Assembly: GCF_009908295.1 (NCBI RefSeq)
Contig: NZ_JAAALO010000001.1
Span: 620,001-684,000, forward strand
Source: Micromonospora rubida
Lineage (GTDB): Bacteria > Actinomycetota > Actinomycetes > Mycobacteriales > Micromonosporaceae
Direction of reading: 5' to 3'
Length of the DNA: 64,000 nucleotides
A program made the position numbers and the translations under genes. Below, one piece after another: positions 1 to 9,948 of this stretch (positions within the stretch are counted from its first letter, which is position 1; each line of letters begins with the position of its first letter). A model generated the notes under the pieces. The model was not told where the DNA came from. It searched no databases and was given only the letters and a program-made list of their open reading frames with translations.

Positions 1-978
1 GGCGACCTCGACCAGCACCGGGTCGACCTCGGCGCAGTCGGGGCGGGCCTGCGGGCACCGGGTCCGGAACCGGCAGCCGCTCGGCGGGTCGACGGGGCTG
101 GGGATGTCGCCGCTGAGGATGATCCGCCGGCGGTGCCGCTCCACCTTCGGGTCGGCCACGGGGATGGCCGACAGCAGCGCGGCGGTGTACGGGTGGGCGG
201 GCTGGCCGTACAGCTGCTCGGGCGTGCCGGTCTCCACGATCCGGCCCAGGTACATCACGGCGACCCGGTCGCTCATGTGCTCGACGGCGGCCAGGTCGTG
301 CGCGATGAACAGGTACGTCAGCCCGAGGTCGCGCTGGAGCCCGCGCAGCAGGTTCATGATCTGCGCCTGCACGCTCAGGTCGAGCGAGGCGATCGGCTCG
401 TCGAGGACGATCAGGTCGGGTTCCCCGGCCAGCGCCCGGGCGATGCCGACCCGCTGGCGCTGGCCGCCGGAGAGCTCGTGCGGGTGCCGGTCGGCGAGGT
501 CGGCGCGCAGGCCGACCATCTCCAGCAGCTCCGCGACCCGCCGACGGCGGGCGTCCGCGGAGTCGACGAGCCGGTGCACCACCAGCGGCTCGGCGACGCT
601 CGCGCCGATCGTGCGGCGGGGATCCAGTGACGCCTGCGGGTCCTGGAACACCATGGCCACCCGGCGGCGCAGGCCGCGCAACTGGCGGCGGGACCACCAC
701 GTCACGTCCCGGCCACCGACCCGGACCGACCCGCAGGTCGCGTCGACCAGGCGCAGCAGCGCCAGGCCGGTGGTCGACTTGCCGCTGCCCGACTCGCCGA
801 CCAGCCCGAGCGTCTCGCCCCGTCGGATGCCCAGCGACACCCCGTCGACGGCGCGGACGGCGGCGCCGCCGGGCGCGGGAAACCACACCCTGAGGTTGTC
901 CAGCTCGGCGACGATCTCCCCCGGGTCGGCGACGGTCTCCCCCGGGTCGGCGGCCGGGGCGGCGGGGTCGGCGGTCAT
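1..978 (-). CDS. Oligopeptide/dipeptide ABC transporter ATP-binding protein (OppF/DppF type), partial
   Basis: Energises peptide import at the inner face of the membrane. 326 residues are visible and the frame is still open at base 1, so the C-terminus lies outside the window. Visible motifs are Walker A (GESGSGKS), signature LSGGQRQRV and Walker B ([12 protein letters not shown]), plus the start of the C-terminal Cys-containing oligopeptide-transporter extension (CRFRTRCPQ). The ATG at 976-978 overlaps the TGA of the preceding ATPase gene in an ATGA junction, which fixes the start and indicates translational coupling. It is the last visible gene of a five-gene importer operon. The importer class is secure; the exact substrate is not readable. 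Confidence 0.93.
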   Translation of the reverse strand, partial: MTADPAAPAADPGETVADPGEIVAELDNLRVWFPAPGGAAVRAVDGVSLGIRRGETLGLVGESGSGKSTTGLALLRLVDATCGSVRVGGRDVTWWSRRQLRGLRRRVAMVFQDPQASLDPRRTIGASVAEPLVVHRLVDSADARRRRVAELLEMVGLRADLADRHPHELSGGQRQRVGIARALAGEPDLIVLDEPIASLDLSVQAQIMNLLRGLQRDLGLTYLFIAHDLAAVEHMSDRVAVMYLGRIVETGTPEQLYGQPAHPYTAALLSAIPVADPKVERHRRRIILSGDIPSPVDPPSGCRFRTRCPQARPDCAEVDPVLVEVA

Positions 979-2030
979 GCGTCCTCCGAGAGCGGGTAGA
1001 AGGTGCGCACCCGGTGACCGGGGGCGACCGGGACCAGGGGCGGCAGCTCGTGCTCGCAGCGGGCGTCCCCCCGCACCGGGCAGCGGGGCCAGAAGGCGCA
1101 GCCGGCCGGCAGGTCCAGCGGGCTCGGCGGCGACCCCTGGATCGCCGGCAGGTCCCCGTCCCGGACGCCGGGGCCGGGCCGCGCCGCCAGCAGCGCCCGG
1201 GTGTACGGGTGCGACGGCGCGTCGAACACGGCGTCGACCGGGCCCTGCTCGACGATCCGCCCCCCGTACATGACGGCGACGGTGTCGGCGACCCCGGCGA
1301 CCACGCCCAGGTCGTGGGTGATCCAGACGACGGCGGTGCCGAGCCGGCGGCGCAGGTCGGCGATCAGCTCGACGATCTGCGCCTGGGTGGTGACGTCGAG
1401 CGCGGTGGTCGGCTCGTCGGCGATCAGCAGGTCCGGCTCGCAGGACAGCGCCATGGCGATGACGACCCGCTGGCGCATCCCGCCGGAGAACTGGTGCGGG
1501 TACGCGTCCACCCGCTGCCGCGGCGATGGGATGCCGACCAGGTCGAGCAGCTCCACCGCCCGTTCCCGGGCCTGGCGGCGGGTCATGCCCAGGTGCTCCT
1601 CGCACGCCTCGGTCACCTGCCGGCCCACGGTCAGCACCGGGTTGAGCGAGGTCATCGGGTCCTGGAAGACGAAGCCGACGTGCCGGCCCCGCAGCCGACG
1701 GCGGCGCGGCTCGGGCAGCGCGGTCAGCTCCTCGCCGAGCAGCCGGACCCGGCCGGTGACCCGGGCCGTGCGGGGGGCGAGGCCGGTCGCGGCGAGCACG
1801 GTCAGGCTCTTGCCGCTGCCGGACTCGCCGACCAGGGCGAGGGTCTGACCGGCCCGCACCGACCAGTCGACGCCGGCGACCGCCCGGGCCGGGCCCCGGC
1901 GGGTGCCGATCGTCACCGTCAGGTCCTCAATGGCCAGCACCGGCTCGGCAATGTCAGGGCCGGCGGGCTCGTGGCGGTCCGTCGCGCCGGCGCGGCCCGG
2001 GCGGGTCGGTCGGTCGGTCCGTTCCCTCAT
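975..2030 (-). CDS. Oligopeptide/dipeptide ABC transporter ATP-binding protein (OppD/DppD type)
   Basis: Second ATPase of the peptide importer, about 351 residues. It has Walker A (GESGSGKS), an SGGMRQRV signature and Walker [13 protein letters not shown]. The C-terminal extension carries the Cys pattern CAFWPRCP followed by a further CEHE, typical of OppD/DppD proteins. The start is the ATG at 2028-2030, whose bases overlap the upstream permease stop (ATGA). A much longer open frame reading upstream of this ATG is antisense-like, Arg/Gly-rich sequence over the permease gene and is not coding. Cotranscription with the flanking permease and OppF-type genes is inferred from the overlaps. Confidence 0.94.
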   Translation of the reverse strand: MRERTDRPTRPGRAGATDRHEPAGPDIAEPVLAIEDLTVTIGTRRGPARAVAGVDWSVRAGQTLALVGESGSGKSLTVLAATGLAPRTARVTGRVRLLGEELTALPEPRRRRLRGRHVGFVFQDPMTSLNPVLTVGRQVTEACEEHLGMTRRQARERAVELLDLVGIPSPRQRVDAYPHQFSGGMRQRVVIAMALSCEPDLLIADEPTTALDVTTQAQIVELIADLRRRLGTAVVWITHDLGVVAGVADTVAVMYGGRIVEQGPVDAVFDAPSHPYTRALLAARPGPGVRDGDLPAIQGSPPSPLDLPAGCAFWPRCPVRGDARCEHELPPLVPVAPGHRVRTFYPLSEDA

Positions 2031-2908
2031 CTTCTGCTCCTCCTCGCCTCGCCGACGGTGAGCTGGCGCGGGTCCAACACGTCCCGCAGCGCGTCGCCGA
2101 CCAGGTTGAAGGCGAGCACGGTGAGGAAGATGGCGGCGCCGGGAAAGACGCCGAGCCACCACGCCTCGGTGACGAACCCGCGTCCGTCGTAGAGCATCCG
2201 GCCCCACGCCGGGTCGGGCGGCTGGATGCCGAGGCCGAGGAAGGACAGGGCCGCCTCGGACAGGATGGCGAAGGCCAGGGACAGCGACGTCTGCACGATC
2301 AGCGGGGCCGCGATGTTGGGCAGCACGTGGCGGCGGATGATCCGGGCGTCGGACGCGCCGATCGACACCGCCGCCCGGACGAAGACCTGCTCCCGCACCG
2401 AGAGCACGCCGGCCCGGGTGACCCGGGCGAAGATCGGGGTGTAGACCACCCCGATCGCGACCATCGCGGTGAGCAGGCCCGGCCCCAGCACGGCGACGAT
2501 CGCCACGGCGAGCAGCAGCACCGGGAACGCGAACAGCACGTCCATGCCACGCATCAGGACGTTGTCCACCCAGCCCCGGTACCAGCCGGCCAGCAGCCCG
2601 ACGGTGACCCCGACCAGCAGCGCGATGCCCACGCTGACCAGGCCCACCTCCAGCGACACCCGGGCGGCGACGAGCACCCGGCTGAGCACGTCCCGGCCCA
2701 GCTCGTCGGTGCCGAACAGGTGGTCGAGGCTGGGCGGGCGCAGTATCCCGTCGACGTCGACGTCGTTGACCCCGTCCGGGGCCAGCCACCGGCCGGCCAC
2801 CCCCACCACGAGCAGCAGGAGCAGCACCGCCGTGCCGGCGACGGCCGGCGGGTCGTGGCGCAGCGCGGACAGCGCCCGGCGCAGCGTGCCGTCCGGGTGG
2901 CCGCTCAC
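2027..2908 (-). CDS. Peptide ABC transporter permease (OppC/DppC type)
   Basis: Membrane-spanning subunit of the importer, 293 residues with about six hydrophobic segments. The N-terminal cytoplasmic stub and first helix (residues ~15-40) are followed by the OppC_N-type LFGTDELGRDVLSRV motif. The binding-protein-dependent permease EAA loop (SIGASDARIIRRHVLPN) lies near residue 200. The GTG start at 2906-2908 overlaps the TGA of the OppB-type gene (GTGA), which selects this start over in-frame upstream extensions. It is expected to form a heterodimeric channel with the OppB-type permease. Confidence 0.94.
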   Translation of the reverse strand: MSGHPDGTLRRALSALRHDPPAVAGTAVLLLLLVVGVAGRWLAPDGVNDVDVDGILRPPSLDHLFGTDELGRDVLSRVLVAARVSLEVGLVSVGIALLVGVTVGLLAGWYRGWVDNVLMRGMDVLFAFPVLLLAVAIVAVLGPGLLTAMVAIGVVYTPIFARVTRAGVLSVREQVFVRAAVSIGASDARIIRRHVLPNIAAPLIVQTSLSLAFAILSEAALSFLGLGIQPPDPAWGRMLYDGRGFVTEAWWLGVFPGAAIFLTVLAFNLVGDALRDVLDPRQLTVGEARRSRR

Positions 2909-3849
2909 CGGACGCCGATCCGCGGGTCGAGGCGGGCGTAGAGGACGTCCACCAGCAGGTTCATCAGCAGGAACAGGGCGGCCACGAAGAGCACCGCGCC
3001 CTGGAGCACCGGGTAGTCGCGGGCCTGGACGGCGTCGTAGGTGAGCCGGCCGACGCCCGGCCAGGCGAACAGCACCTCGATCACGATCACCCCGCCGATC
3101 AGGCTGGCCAGCTGCACCGCCACCACGGTGACCACGGGGATGAGCGCGTTGCGCAGCACGTGCCGGACGACCACGATCCGGGAGCGCAGCCCCTTGGCCT
3201 CGGCGGTGCGCACGTAGTCCTCGGAGAGCACCTCCAGCACCGAGGAGCGGATGAACCGGGTGAGGATCGAGGCGGTGACCAGCCCGACCGCCCCGGCCGG
3301 GAGGAGCACGTGGGACGCCCACCCAGCCGGGTCCTCGGTCAGCGCCACGTACCCGGACGGCGGCAGCCAGCCGAGCACCCCGGCGAAGAGCAGGATGCCC
3401 ATGATGCCCATCCAGAAGTCGGGCACCGACACCCCGAACTGGCTGAACACCCGGGCGGCGTGGTCGAGGGCCGAGCCGCTGCGCACGGCAGAGAGCACGC
3501 CCAGCGGGAAGGCGACCAGCAGGGCGAGCAGCACGGCGGTCACCGCCAGGGACAGCGTGGCCGGCAGCCGCTCCAGCACGATGGTGGTGACGGGCTGGCC
3601 ACTGCGGAAGCTGACCCCGAGGTCGCCGGTCAGCGCGTGGCCGACGTAGCTGGCGTACTGCGCGACGAGCGGCTGGTCAAGGCCGGACCGCTCCCGCAGC
3701 GCGTCGTAGGTCTGCTGGTCGAAGCGGGTGCCGAGGGCGACCCGGACGGGGTCGCCCGGCACCAGTTGGAGCAGGAGGAAGACGACGAGCGTCACCCCCA
3801 GCAGGACGACGACCGACTGGAGCAGCCGGCGGAGGACGAAGCGTGTCAC
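2905..3849 (-). CDS. Peptide ABC transporter permease (OppB/DppB type)
   Basis: 314-residue permease beginning MTRFVLRRLLQSVVVLLGVT, a classic OppB/DppB N-terminal helix. The LVPGDPVR motif follows, and the cytoplasmic coupling loop (DYVRTAEAKGLRSRIVVVRH) sits near residue 215. About six transmembrane segments can be read. It lies 17 bases downstream of the substrate-binding lipoprotein gene and overlaps the OppC-type permease by four bases, so it belongs to the same transcript. The start is consistent with family length. Confidence 0.94.
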   Translation of the reverse strand: MTRFVLRRLLQSVVVLLGVTLVVFLLLQLVPGDPVRVALGTRFDQQTYDALRERSGLDQPLVAQYASYVGHALTGDLGVSFRSGQPVTTIVLERLPATLSLAVTAVLLALLVAFPLGVLSAVRSGSALDHAARVFSQFGVSVPDFWMGIMGILLFAGVLGWLPPSGYVALTEDPAGWASHVLLPAGAVGLVTASILTRFIRSSVLEVLSEDYVRTAEAKGLRSRIVVVRHVLRNALIPVVTVVAVQLASLIGGVIVIEVLFAWPGVGRLTYDAVQARDYPVLQGAVLFVAALFLLMNLLVDVLYARLDPRIGVR

Positions 3850-3866
3850 GCGGGGCTCCCGTCAGC

Positions 3867-5408
3867 TCACCGGTCGAGGCCGACGTCGCGGAACCGGACG
3901 GCCCGGTCGGCGCGGACCTGGTACCCGGTCACCTGCTTCGACCAGCCCTGCACCACCTCGGGGTTGTACAGGTAGAGGTAGCTGGCGTCGTCGACGATCT
4001 GCTTGGCGGCCTGGTCGTACGTCCGCTTGCGGGCCGCCGGGTCGGTCTCGGTCCGGCCCGCGTCGAGGAGCTTGTCGACGGCCGGGTTGCTGTACCTGTG
4101 GAAGTTGAACGTCGCGCCGGTGCGGTGCTGGGCGTAGTAGAACTCGTCCGGGTCGATGTTGCCGAGCCAGCCCAGCATGAACGCGTCGAAGTTGCTCTTG
4201 CCCTGCTCGTCGAGCCACTGGGCGAAGTCGAGGGTGCGGATCTTGACGGTGATCCCGACGTCCTTGAGCTGGGCGGCGATCACCTGGGCGGCGGCGACCG
4301 TCTCCGGGTACTCGTTGGTCACCATCAGGTCCATGGTCAGCCCGCGCACGCCGGCCTGGCCGAGCAGCTGCCGGGCCTGGGCCGGGTCGTGCCGGTACGG
4401 CGCGTACTCGTAGTACCAGGAGCTGCCCTCGGGGATGGCGGTCTGGTTCGGCTTCGCCAGACCGAACTTGGTCGCCTTGGTGATCGCCTCGCGGTCCAGG
4501 GCGAAGGCGATCGCCCGGCGCACGTTCACGTCGTCGTACGGCTTGCGGCCCTGGTTGAGCGCCAGGTACCAGTAGTCCGTGGAGGGCCTCGACTCGACGG
4601 TCACGCCGCCGCCGTTGCCCTTCAGCGCCGCGACCTGCTGGGGCGGGAGGTTGTCGGTCCACTGGACCTCGCCGCCGCGCAGGTTCTGCAGGGCCACGGT
4701 GGGGTCCTTGACGAAGGTGAAGGTGACCCCGTCGAGCTTGGGCCGGCCGCCCCAGTAGGCGTCGTTGCGGACCAGCTTGACGCTGTCGCCGGAGGTGTAG
4801 CCGGCCACCGCGAACGGCCCGCTGCCGACCGGTCTGGTCTTGACCGCACCGGACTCGACGTTGGACTTCTCGACGATCGCGACGCCCTTGAACCCGCCGA
4901 GGTTCGCCAGCAGGTTCGGGGTGGGCTTGGTGAGCGTGACGACCACGGTGGTCGGGGCGGGCGCGGTCACCGACTTCACGGTCTCGAACTTGTACGCCTG
5001 GTTGAGCTTCTCGGAGATGATCCGGTTGTACGAGTAGGCGACGTCCTCCGAGGTCAGCGGCGATCCGTCGGAGAACCTGACCCCCTCGCGGAGGGTGAAG
5101 GTCCAGGTGAGCTGGTCGTCGCTGGTGGTCCACCTCGTCGCCAGCGACGGGCCCATGCGCAGGTCCGCGCCCGGCTCGACCAGGGTGTCGTACACGTTCT
5201 CCAGCACCTGGAAGCTGTAGTAGGCCGAGGTCCGGTGCGGGTCGAGCTGGTCCGGCTCCCCGCCGATGGCCGCGGCGAGCGTCCCCCCGGCGCCCCCGCC
5301 GCCCGTGTCGCCGGCACCGCCGACGTCGACGCTCTCGCCGGAGCTGCACCCGGCTGTCGCGGTGAGCGCGAGCGCGAGCACCGCGCCGGCCAGCCTGGAT
5401 CTGGTCAT
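3867..5408 (-). CDS. Peptide-binding lipoprotein of ABC importer (SBP family 5)
   Basis: Extracytoplasmic solute-binding protein, 513 residues, that would deliver peptides to the adjacent permeases. The N-terminus has a basic stretch (MTRSR), a hydrophobic core and a lipobox-like TAGC at about residues 18-21, then a Ser/Gly-rich spacer. The body shows family 5 features such as VRFSDGSPLTSEDV and RRAIAFALDREAI. The chosen ATG at 5406-5408 has a strong purine-rich ribosome-binding site (GGGGAGGGGG) just upstream; an in-frame ATG 24 codons earlier would destroy the signal peptide. It is the first gene of the importer operon, so regulation should act in the 390-base gap upstream. Confidence 0.93.
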   Translation of the reverse strand: MTRSRLAGAVLALALTATAGCSSGESVDVGGAGDTGGGGAGGTLAAAIGGEPDQLDPHRTSAYYSFQVLENVYDTLVEPGADLRMGPSLATRWTTSDDQLTWTFTLREGVRFSDGSPLTSEDVAYSYNRIISEKLNQAYKFETVKSVTAPAPTTVVVTLTKPTPNLLANLGGFKGVAIVEKSNVESGAVKTRPVGSGPFAVAGYTSGDSVKLVRNDAYWGGRPKLDGVTFTFVKDPTVALQNLRGGEVQWTDNLPPQQVAALKGNGGGVTVESRPSTDYWYLALNQGRKPYDDVNVRRAIAFALDREAITKATKFGLAKPNQTAIPEGSSWYYEYAPYRHDPAQARQLLGQAGVRGLTMDLMVTNEYPETVAAAQVIAAQLKDVGITVKIRTLDFAQWLDEQGKSNFDAFMLGWLGNIDPDEFYYAQHRTGATFNFHRYSNPAVDKLLDAGRTETDPAARKRTYDQAAKQIVDDASYLYLYNPEVVQGWSKQVTGYQVRADRAVRFRDVGLDR

Positions 5409-5798
5409 GGACCGGTCCCCCTCCCCTGGTGGGCGGGGCGGACCCGCAGCCGTCGGAGCGCCACCGTCCGTCCCGTCCACTTTCGACGGCTTCCCACCAC
5501 CATGCCCTCTCCGGCCCGGATGCGAAACCTGAGGCGCCGAAACCAGGGGGCGCCGGCGGCGTCACCACCGCGCCCCCGCCGATCCCGGCGGCCTGCGGTT
5601 TTGTCACACAACTGTCATACGACTGGGAGATTCCCTCCAAGACGGCGTAGCAGGGTTGCGGTTGCCCGGACGCCGCAGCGGCCCCGTGTCGCCGCCAGGC
5701 GGTGACCGACGGGTCCGGACCGGTTCGGTGTCACCCCGACGCCCGGCCGGCGCCCTCCGTGGCCCGACCGTGGCAGCGGACAACGAGAGGAATCCGGG
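5409..5798. promoter_or_regulatory. Divergent intergenic region between peptide importer and STAS gene
   Basis: A 390-base stretch without a convincing gene. On the minus strand a possible promoter for the importer has a TATGAC-like -10 (5614-5619) and a weak TTGGAG -35 (5635-5640), but the 15-base spacing is short. The small inverted repeat GGGA-ATC-TCCC lies between the two boxes. No operator of a known family is recognised. Confidence 0.3.
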
Positions 5799-6335
5799 AT
5801 GACCGTCGTACCGGACGATCACCTGATGACGCTGATCTGCGACGACTGCGGCGACACCACCACCGGTCATGCCTACGTGCTGCCCGACGCCGAGGTCGTC
5901 TGGACGCTGGTGTCCGAGCACGGCTGGAGCGGCTCACCCTTCGCCATCGGCCCGCACCGCTGCCCGCCGTGCAGCATCGCCGGCCCGGAGGGCGGCCCGG
6001 CCCTCGGTCTGGACCATGTCGACGACTGCGACCAGGCCACGGGCCGGGACGAGGGCGCCCTGCGCGCCGCGCTCGACGACACGGTCGAGTTCGACGGGCG
6101 GGCCGTCGTGGACCTGCACGGCGTGGAGCAGATCGACCCGACCGGGCTCGGCCTGCTGGTGCGGGCGCACCAGCAGGCCAGGAACCGGGGCGTCGTGCTG
6201 TGCCTCGCCGCCCCGTCCCGATTCGTCCGCACCGTGCTGCACACGATGCGGCTGGACGGTGTCTTCCCGGTCTTCGACACCCAGCGCGAGGCCCTGCTGG
6301 ACCGCCCCCGCCCCACCCACACCCCGGTGCCGTGA
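5799..6335 (+). CDS. Zinc-ribbon/STAS-domain protein (anti-sigma factor antagonist-like)
   Basis: 178-residue cytoplasmic protein. The N-terminal half has two CxxC pairs (Cys14/Cys17 and Cys55/Cys58), spaced as in a treble-clef or zinc-ribbon knuckle. The C-terminal half (about residues 75-170) resembles a STAS domain: VVDLHGVEQIDPTGLGLLVR carries the D-x-[ST]-G-L phosphorylation-site pattern, with Thr in place of the usual Ser. STAS antagonists bind anti-sigma kinases and are controlled by that phosphorylation. A GAGAGG ribosome-binding site lies 8 bases before the ATG. No kinase or sigma gene is adjacent. The zinc-ribbon reading is from spacing only; STAS is more secure. Confidence 0.8.
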   Translation: MTVVPDDHLMTLICDDCGDTTTGHAYVLPDAEVVWTLVSEHGWSGSPFAIGPHRCPPCSIAGPEGGPALGLDHVDDCDQATGRDEGALRAALDDTVEFDGRAVVDLHGVEQIDPTGLGLLVRAHQQARNRGVVLCLAAPSRFVRTVLHTMRLDGVFPVFDTQREALLDRPRPTHTPVP

Positions 6336-6433
6336 CCCCCGGCCCGCCCCCGGTGCGGTGGAACGCCCGGCCCGCCCGGCGTCGGGGTGACCACCGGGGC
6401 CGGCGGGGGCGCGGATGCGGGCCGGACGGGTGG

Positions 6434-6449
6434 ATCCGCCCGGGCGGAT
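6434..6449. terminator. Palindrome between convergent STAS and nhaA genes
   Basis: Perfect 16-base palindrome (ATCCGCCC/GGGCGGAT) in the 130-base gap between two convergent genes. It may contribute to a bidirectional terminator, although it has no loop and no T-run. Confidence 0.3.
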
Positions 6450-6465
6450 TCGGATCCGGGCCGGT

Positions 6466-7785
6466 TCAGCGGTCGTCGGGCCGTCCGGGCTCCGGCTGGT
6501 AGACGTCGGGCACTCCGTCGCGGTCGAGGTCGACGTTCTCGGCCTCGTGCACCTGCCGGTACAGCCGGCTGCGGCCCCGAAGGATCACCGTGGCCAGGAC
6601 GGCGGAGACCAGGGAGCCGGTGAGCACCGCCACCTTGACGTGGCCGTCGCGCTCGCTGCCCAGCCCGAAGGCCAGCTCCCCGATCAGCAGCGAGACGGTG
6701 AACCCGATCCCGCCCAGCAACGCCAGGCCGAGGACGTCGAGCCAGTTCAGCCCCTCGTCGAGGTCGGCCCGGGTGAACCGGGACACCAGCCAGGTGGCCA
6801 GCATGATGCCGACCGGTTTGCCGAGCACCAGGCCGACCACGACGCCGATCGCCGCCCGGTCGGTCAGGGCGGTGACCAGCCCGGCGAGGCCGCCGACGGT
6901 GACACCGGCGGACAGGAACGCGAAGACCGGCACCGCGACGCCGGCGGAGAGCGGACGGAACCGGTGCTCGAAGTGCTCGGCCAGCCCCGGACCGGCGTCC
7001 GGGCCGCCGGCGGCCTGGCTGCGGACCACCGGCACGGTGAAGGCCAGCAGCACACCGGCGACGGTGGCGTGCACCCCGGACTCGTGCACCAGCGCCCAGG
7101 TCGCCGCCGCCAACGGCAGCAGCAGCCACCAGGAACGCACCCGGCGCCGCACCAGCAGGGCGAAGACCGCCAGCGGGACCAGCGCGCCCAGCAGTGGCCC
7201 GACGGCCAGGTCGGAGGTGTAGAACACGGCGATGATGACGATGGCCAGCAGGTCGTCGACCACGGCAAGGGTGAGCAGGAACGTGCGCAGCGCCGCGGGC
7301 AGGAACCGCCCGACCACGGCGAGTACGGCCAGCGCGAAGGCGATGTCGGTCGCGGTCGGGATCGCCCAGCCCTTCGCCGCGTCGCCGTCGGCGATCAGGG
7401 AGTAGAGGACCGCCGGCACGAGCACCCCGCCCGCGGCGGCGGCCACCGGCACCGCGGCTCGGCGCGGGTCGCGCAGGTCACCGGCGACGAACTCGCGCTT
7501 GAGCTCCAGCCCGGCGACGAAGAAGAAGATCGCCAGCAGGCCGTCGGCGGCCCAGGTAGCCAGGCTCAGGTCCAGGTGCAGCGCCGCCGGGCCGAACCGG
7601 AGGTCCCGCAGCGCCCGGTACCCGTCGGACCAGGGCGAATTCGACCAGATCAGGGCCAGCAGTGCCCCGGCGAGCAGGAACGCGCCGCCGACGGTCTCCT
7701 TGCGCAGGATGGCCGAGATGCGGCTGGTCTCACCCCACGAGCGTCGGGCGAACAGGCTGGCACGGCGCCGGGGGGCGTCGGTCAC
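6466..7785 (-). CDS. nhaA: Na+/H+ antiporter NhaA
   Basis: Electrogenic sodium-proton antiporter of the cytoplasmic membrane, 439 residues with about 12 hydrophobic segments. Family hallmarks are the [14 protein letters not shown] helix and the [10 protein letters not shown] motif, which contains the paired Asp residues used for ion binding. The N-terminal [19 protein letters not shown] matches NhaA helix I. The GTG start (7783-7785) is chosen because an AGGAG ribosome-binding site lies just upstream; the longer in-frame extension upstream is Arg/Ser-rich and implausible. The C-terminal cytoplasmic tail of about 40 residues is longer than in E. coli NhaA, as often seen in actinobacteria. Confidence 0.95.
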   Translation of the reverse strand: MTDAPRRRASLFARRSWGETSRISAILRKETVGGAFLLAGALLALIWSNSPWSDGYRALRDLRFGPAALHLDLSLATWAADGLLAIFFFVAGLELKREFVAGDLRDPRRAAVPVAAAAGGVLVPAVLYSLIADGDAAKGWAIPTATDIAFALAVLAVVGRFLPAALRTFLLTLAVVDDLLAIVIIAVFYTSDLAVGPLLGALVPLAVFALLVRRRVRSWWLLLPLAAATWALVHESGVHATVAGVLLAFTVPVVRSQAAGGPDAGPGLAEHFEHRFRPLSAGVAVPVFAFLSAGVTVGGLAGLVTALTDRAAIGVVVGLVLGKPVGIMLATWLVSRFTRADLDEGLNWLDVLGLALLGGIGFTVSLLIGELAFGLGSERDGHVKVAVLTGSLVSAVLATVILRGRSRLYRQVHEAENVDLDRDGVPDVYQPEPGRPDDR

Positions 7786-7944
7786 GTGAGGTCTCCTCGT
7801 CGGCAGGGGTCGCGTCATCCATCGCCGACCAGACTTCCCGGCACACCAGAACGCAACGTTATCCCGCCGGGCCCGGAACTCGCCGAGGGAGGCGGCCGTT
7901 CCGCCCGTCGGCACCACTCCGCAGGTTGCCAGCCGGGAGCTGGC

Positions 7945-7962
7945 CATCCATACTGATGGATG
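7945..7962. promoter_or_regulatory. Inverted repeat upstream of the secreted esterase gene
   Basis: CATCCAT-ACTG-ATGGATG, a perfect 7-base inverted repeat about 80 bases upstream of the esterase ATG, in the divergent gap with nhaA. It may be an operator; the regulator is unknown. Confidence 0.35.
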
Positions 7963-8044
7963 TTCCTGAGCCGGACATGATCGGGCGCCGGGCAGCCTCG
8001 ATCGGCAACCCCGCCCCATTCGCGTCCTCCGGAGGAACCCGTCC

Positions 8045-9355
8045 ATGAGAGCGAAGATCAGACTGCTGTGCGCCGCCCTGGCGGCCGCCGCGGTGACCGC
8101 GCTGGCGGCGCTGACCGTCCCGACCCCCGCGTCGGCCGCGGCGCTGACCGAGGTCACCGGCTTCGGCACCAACCCGAGCAACCTGCGCATGTACCTGTAC
8201 GTTCCGGACAACGTCGCGCCCCGACCGGCGCTGGTGGTCGCGGTGCACTACTGCACCGGCACCGGCCCCGCCATGTACTCCGGCACCCAGTTCGCCGCCC
8301 TGGCCGATCGGTACGGCTACATCGTGGTCTACCCGTCGGTGACCCGGAGCAGCCAGTGCTTCGACGTCGCCTCGCCGCAGGCGCTGCGCCGCGACGGCGG
8401 CAGCGACCCGGTGGGCATCAAGTCGATGATCGACTACGTCCGGCAGCGCTACCCCGTCGACCCGAACCGGATCTTCGCCACCGGCATCTCCTCCGGGGCG
8501 ATGATGACCAACGTCCTGCTCGGCCTCTACCCCGACGTGTTCGCCGCCGGCGCGGCGTTCGCCGGCGTTCCGTTCGGCTGCTTCGCCACCACGAACGGCT
8601 CGGAGTGGAACAGCGAGTGCGCCAACGGGCAGCTCACCAGGACGCCGCAGGCGTGGGGCGACCTGGTCCGCAACGCCTACCCCGGGTACACGGGCAAGCG
8701 GCCCCGGATGCAGCTCTGGCACGGCACGAACGACGAGGTCCTGCGCTACCCCAACTTCGGGGAGGAGGTCAAGCAGTGGACCAACGTGCACGGGCTGAGC
8801 CAGACCCCGACGTACACCGACACCCCGCAGTCGGGCCACACCCGCACCCGGTACGGCGGCAGCGGCCCCACCGCGCCGGTCGAGGCGATCAGCATGAGCG
8901 GCGTGTCGCACAACCTGCCCGTGGACGCCGCCCAGGCCATCCGCTTCTTCGGCCTCGACAGCACCACCCCGCCCACCACCCCGCCGCCGACCACGCCGCC
9001 TCCGACCACCCCGCCTCCGACCACCCCGCCGCCCGGTGGTGCCTGCCGGATCGGGTACGCGGTCAACGCCTGGAACAGCGGCCTGACCGCCGCCGTCACC
9101 ATCACCAACACCGGCAGCACCGCGGTCAACGGCTGGGTTTTGGCGTTCACCCTGCCGGGCGGGCAGACCATCACCAACGGCTGGAACGCGTCCTACTCCC
9201 CCGGCAGCGGGGCAGTTACCGCCCGTAACGTCTCCTACAACGGCGCCATCGCGCCGAACGCCTCGGTCGACATCGGCTTCCAGGCGACCCACACCGGCAA
9301 CACCGCAAGGCCGACCTCGTTCACCCTGAACGGGGCGGCCTGCGCCGTCGCCTGA
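8045..9355 (+). CDS. Secreted CE1/PHB-depolymerase-like esterase with CBM2
   Basis: 436-residue exported carbohydrate esterase. The signal peptide ends near ASAAA (residue ~33). The alpha/beta-hydrolase domain (about 35-300) has the nucleophile elbow GISSG (Ser149) and a late SGVSHNLPV stretch likely to supply the catalytic His. This arrangement is typical of esterase_phb proteins, including acetylxylan and feruloyl esterases. A TTPPP-repeat linker (residues ~304-331) leads to a C-terminal CBM2 (about 334-436) with conserved Trp in VNAWNSG and NGWNASY and flanking Cys residues. CBM2 binds cellulose or xylan, so plant cell-wall deacylation is likely. A GGAGGA ribosome-binding site precedes the ATG. 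Confidence 0.9.
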   Translation: MRAKIRLLCAALAAAAVTALAALTVPTPASAAALTEVTGFGTNPSNLRMYLYVPDNVAPRPALVVAVHYCTGTGPAMYSGTQFAALADRYGYIVVYPSVTRSSQCFDVASPQALRRDGGSDPVGIKSMIDYVRQRYPVDPNRIFATGISSGAMMTNVLLGLYPDVFAAGAAFAGVPFGCFATTNGSEWNSECANGQLTRTPQAWGDLVRNAYPGYTGKRPRMQLWHGTNDEVLRYPNFGEEVKQWTNVHGLSQTPTYTDTPQSGHTRTRYGGSGPTAPVEAISMSGVSHNLPVDAAQAIRFFGLDSTTPPTTPPPTTPPPTTPPPTTPPPGGACRIGYAVNAWNSGLTAAVTITNTGSTAVNGWVLAFTLPGGQTITNGWNASYSPGSGAVTARNVSYNGAIAPNASVDIGFQATHTGNTARPTSFTLNGAACAVA

Positions 9356-9365
9356 CCGGCCGCGC

Positions 9366-9408
9366 GGGCGGCGGTGGGCGTCGGGGACTCCGGCGCCCAC
9401 CGCCGCCC
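9366..9408 (+). terminator. Rho-independent-like terminator after the esterase gene
   Basis: Perfect 15-base-pair stem (GGGCGGCGGTGGGCG and its complement) with a 13-base loop, beginning 10 bases after the esterase stop codon. It lacks a T-run, as is usual for high-GC actinobacterial terminators. Confidence 0.7.
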
Positions 9409-9597
9409 TGTCCGCCGGGCCGTGGCCGGGGACGGCCGCGGCCCCCGGTCAGGGGACGCCCGGTCGGGGGACCCCCGGACGGTGCATCCACACCAGGCTG
9501 ATGACGCCGTCGGACCTGCCTTGACGGTCGGCACCCATCCGGAAATGAGTACGAAGACGGATAGGTCAGGTCTCGAAGCCGTGGCAGGTTCGTGGGC

Positions 9598-9948
9598 ATG
9601 GATGATGTGGATGCGCCGCGCCGAGCGTCGTTCGGGCTCAGCGCTCTCGTCGCGCTCGGCTGGTACGCCACCGCGATCGCCGCTGTTTTCGTCGGACGGT
9701 CCGGGATGCCGGCTACGCCGAACCAGGACTGCTCGGCGGCGTTCAGCTGCCTGACACCGCAGGAGGAGATCGGCCTGATGCTGATCCTCGGCGCGCCGGT
9801 CCTCGCGGGTCTGCTGATCACCACGCTGGTGATCATCGGCCTGCTCGCGCGCCGAGTCCCCTCCTCGATCCTCGCCGGCACCCTGTCGGCGCTGGGCAGT
9901 GCTGCGGTTGCGGTTGTGGTCGGTGCGGTCTGGCAGGGTGCCCGATGA
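9598..9948 (+). CDS. Small membrane protein, unknown function
   Basis: About 116 residues with three predicted transmembrane helices (around residues 10-30, 55-80 and 85-110) and a short extracytoplasmic loop containing two Cys residues (NQDCSAAFSC). I do not recognise the family. The ATG at 9598 is preceded by GGCAGG at 9 bases; a GTG two codons earlier is possible. Its stop overlaps the next gene's start (ATGA), so the two small membrane proteins probably act together. Confidence 0.6.
   Translation: MDDVDAPRRASFGLSALVALGWYATAIAAVFVGRSGMPATPNQDCSAAFSCLTPQEEIGLMLILGAPVLAGLLITTLVIIGLLARRVPSSILAGTLSALGSAAVAVVVGAVWQGAR

Noticed and set aside
3843..5705. Long plus-strand open frame antisense to the peptide-binding lipoprotein gene
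   Set aside because: Its Val/Gly/Arg-rich composition is typical of antisense reading in high-GC coding DNA, and the minus strand encodes a clear family 5 binding protein.
8970..9035. Regular short repeat resembling a CRISPR-like or satellite array
   Set aside because: It codes the TTPPP linker between the esterase and its CBM2; there are no spacers.
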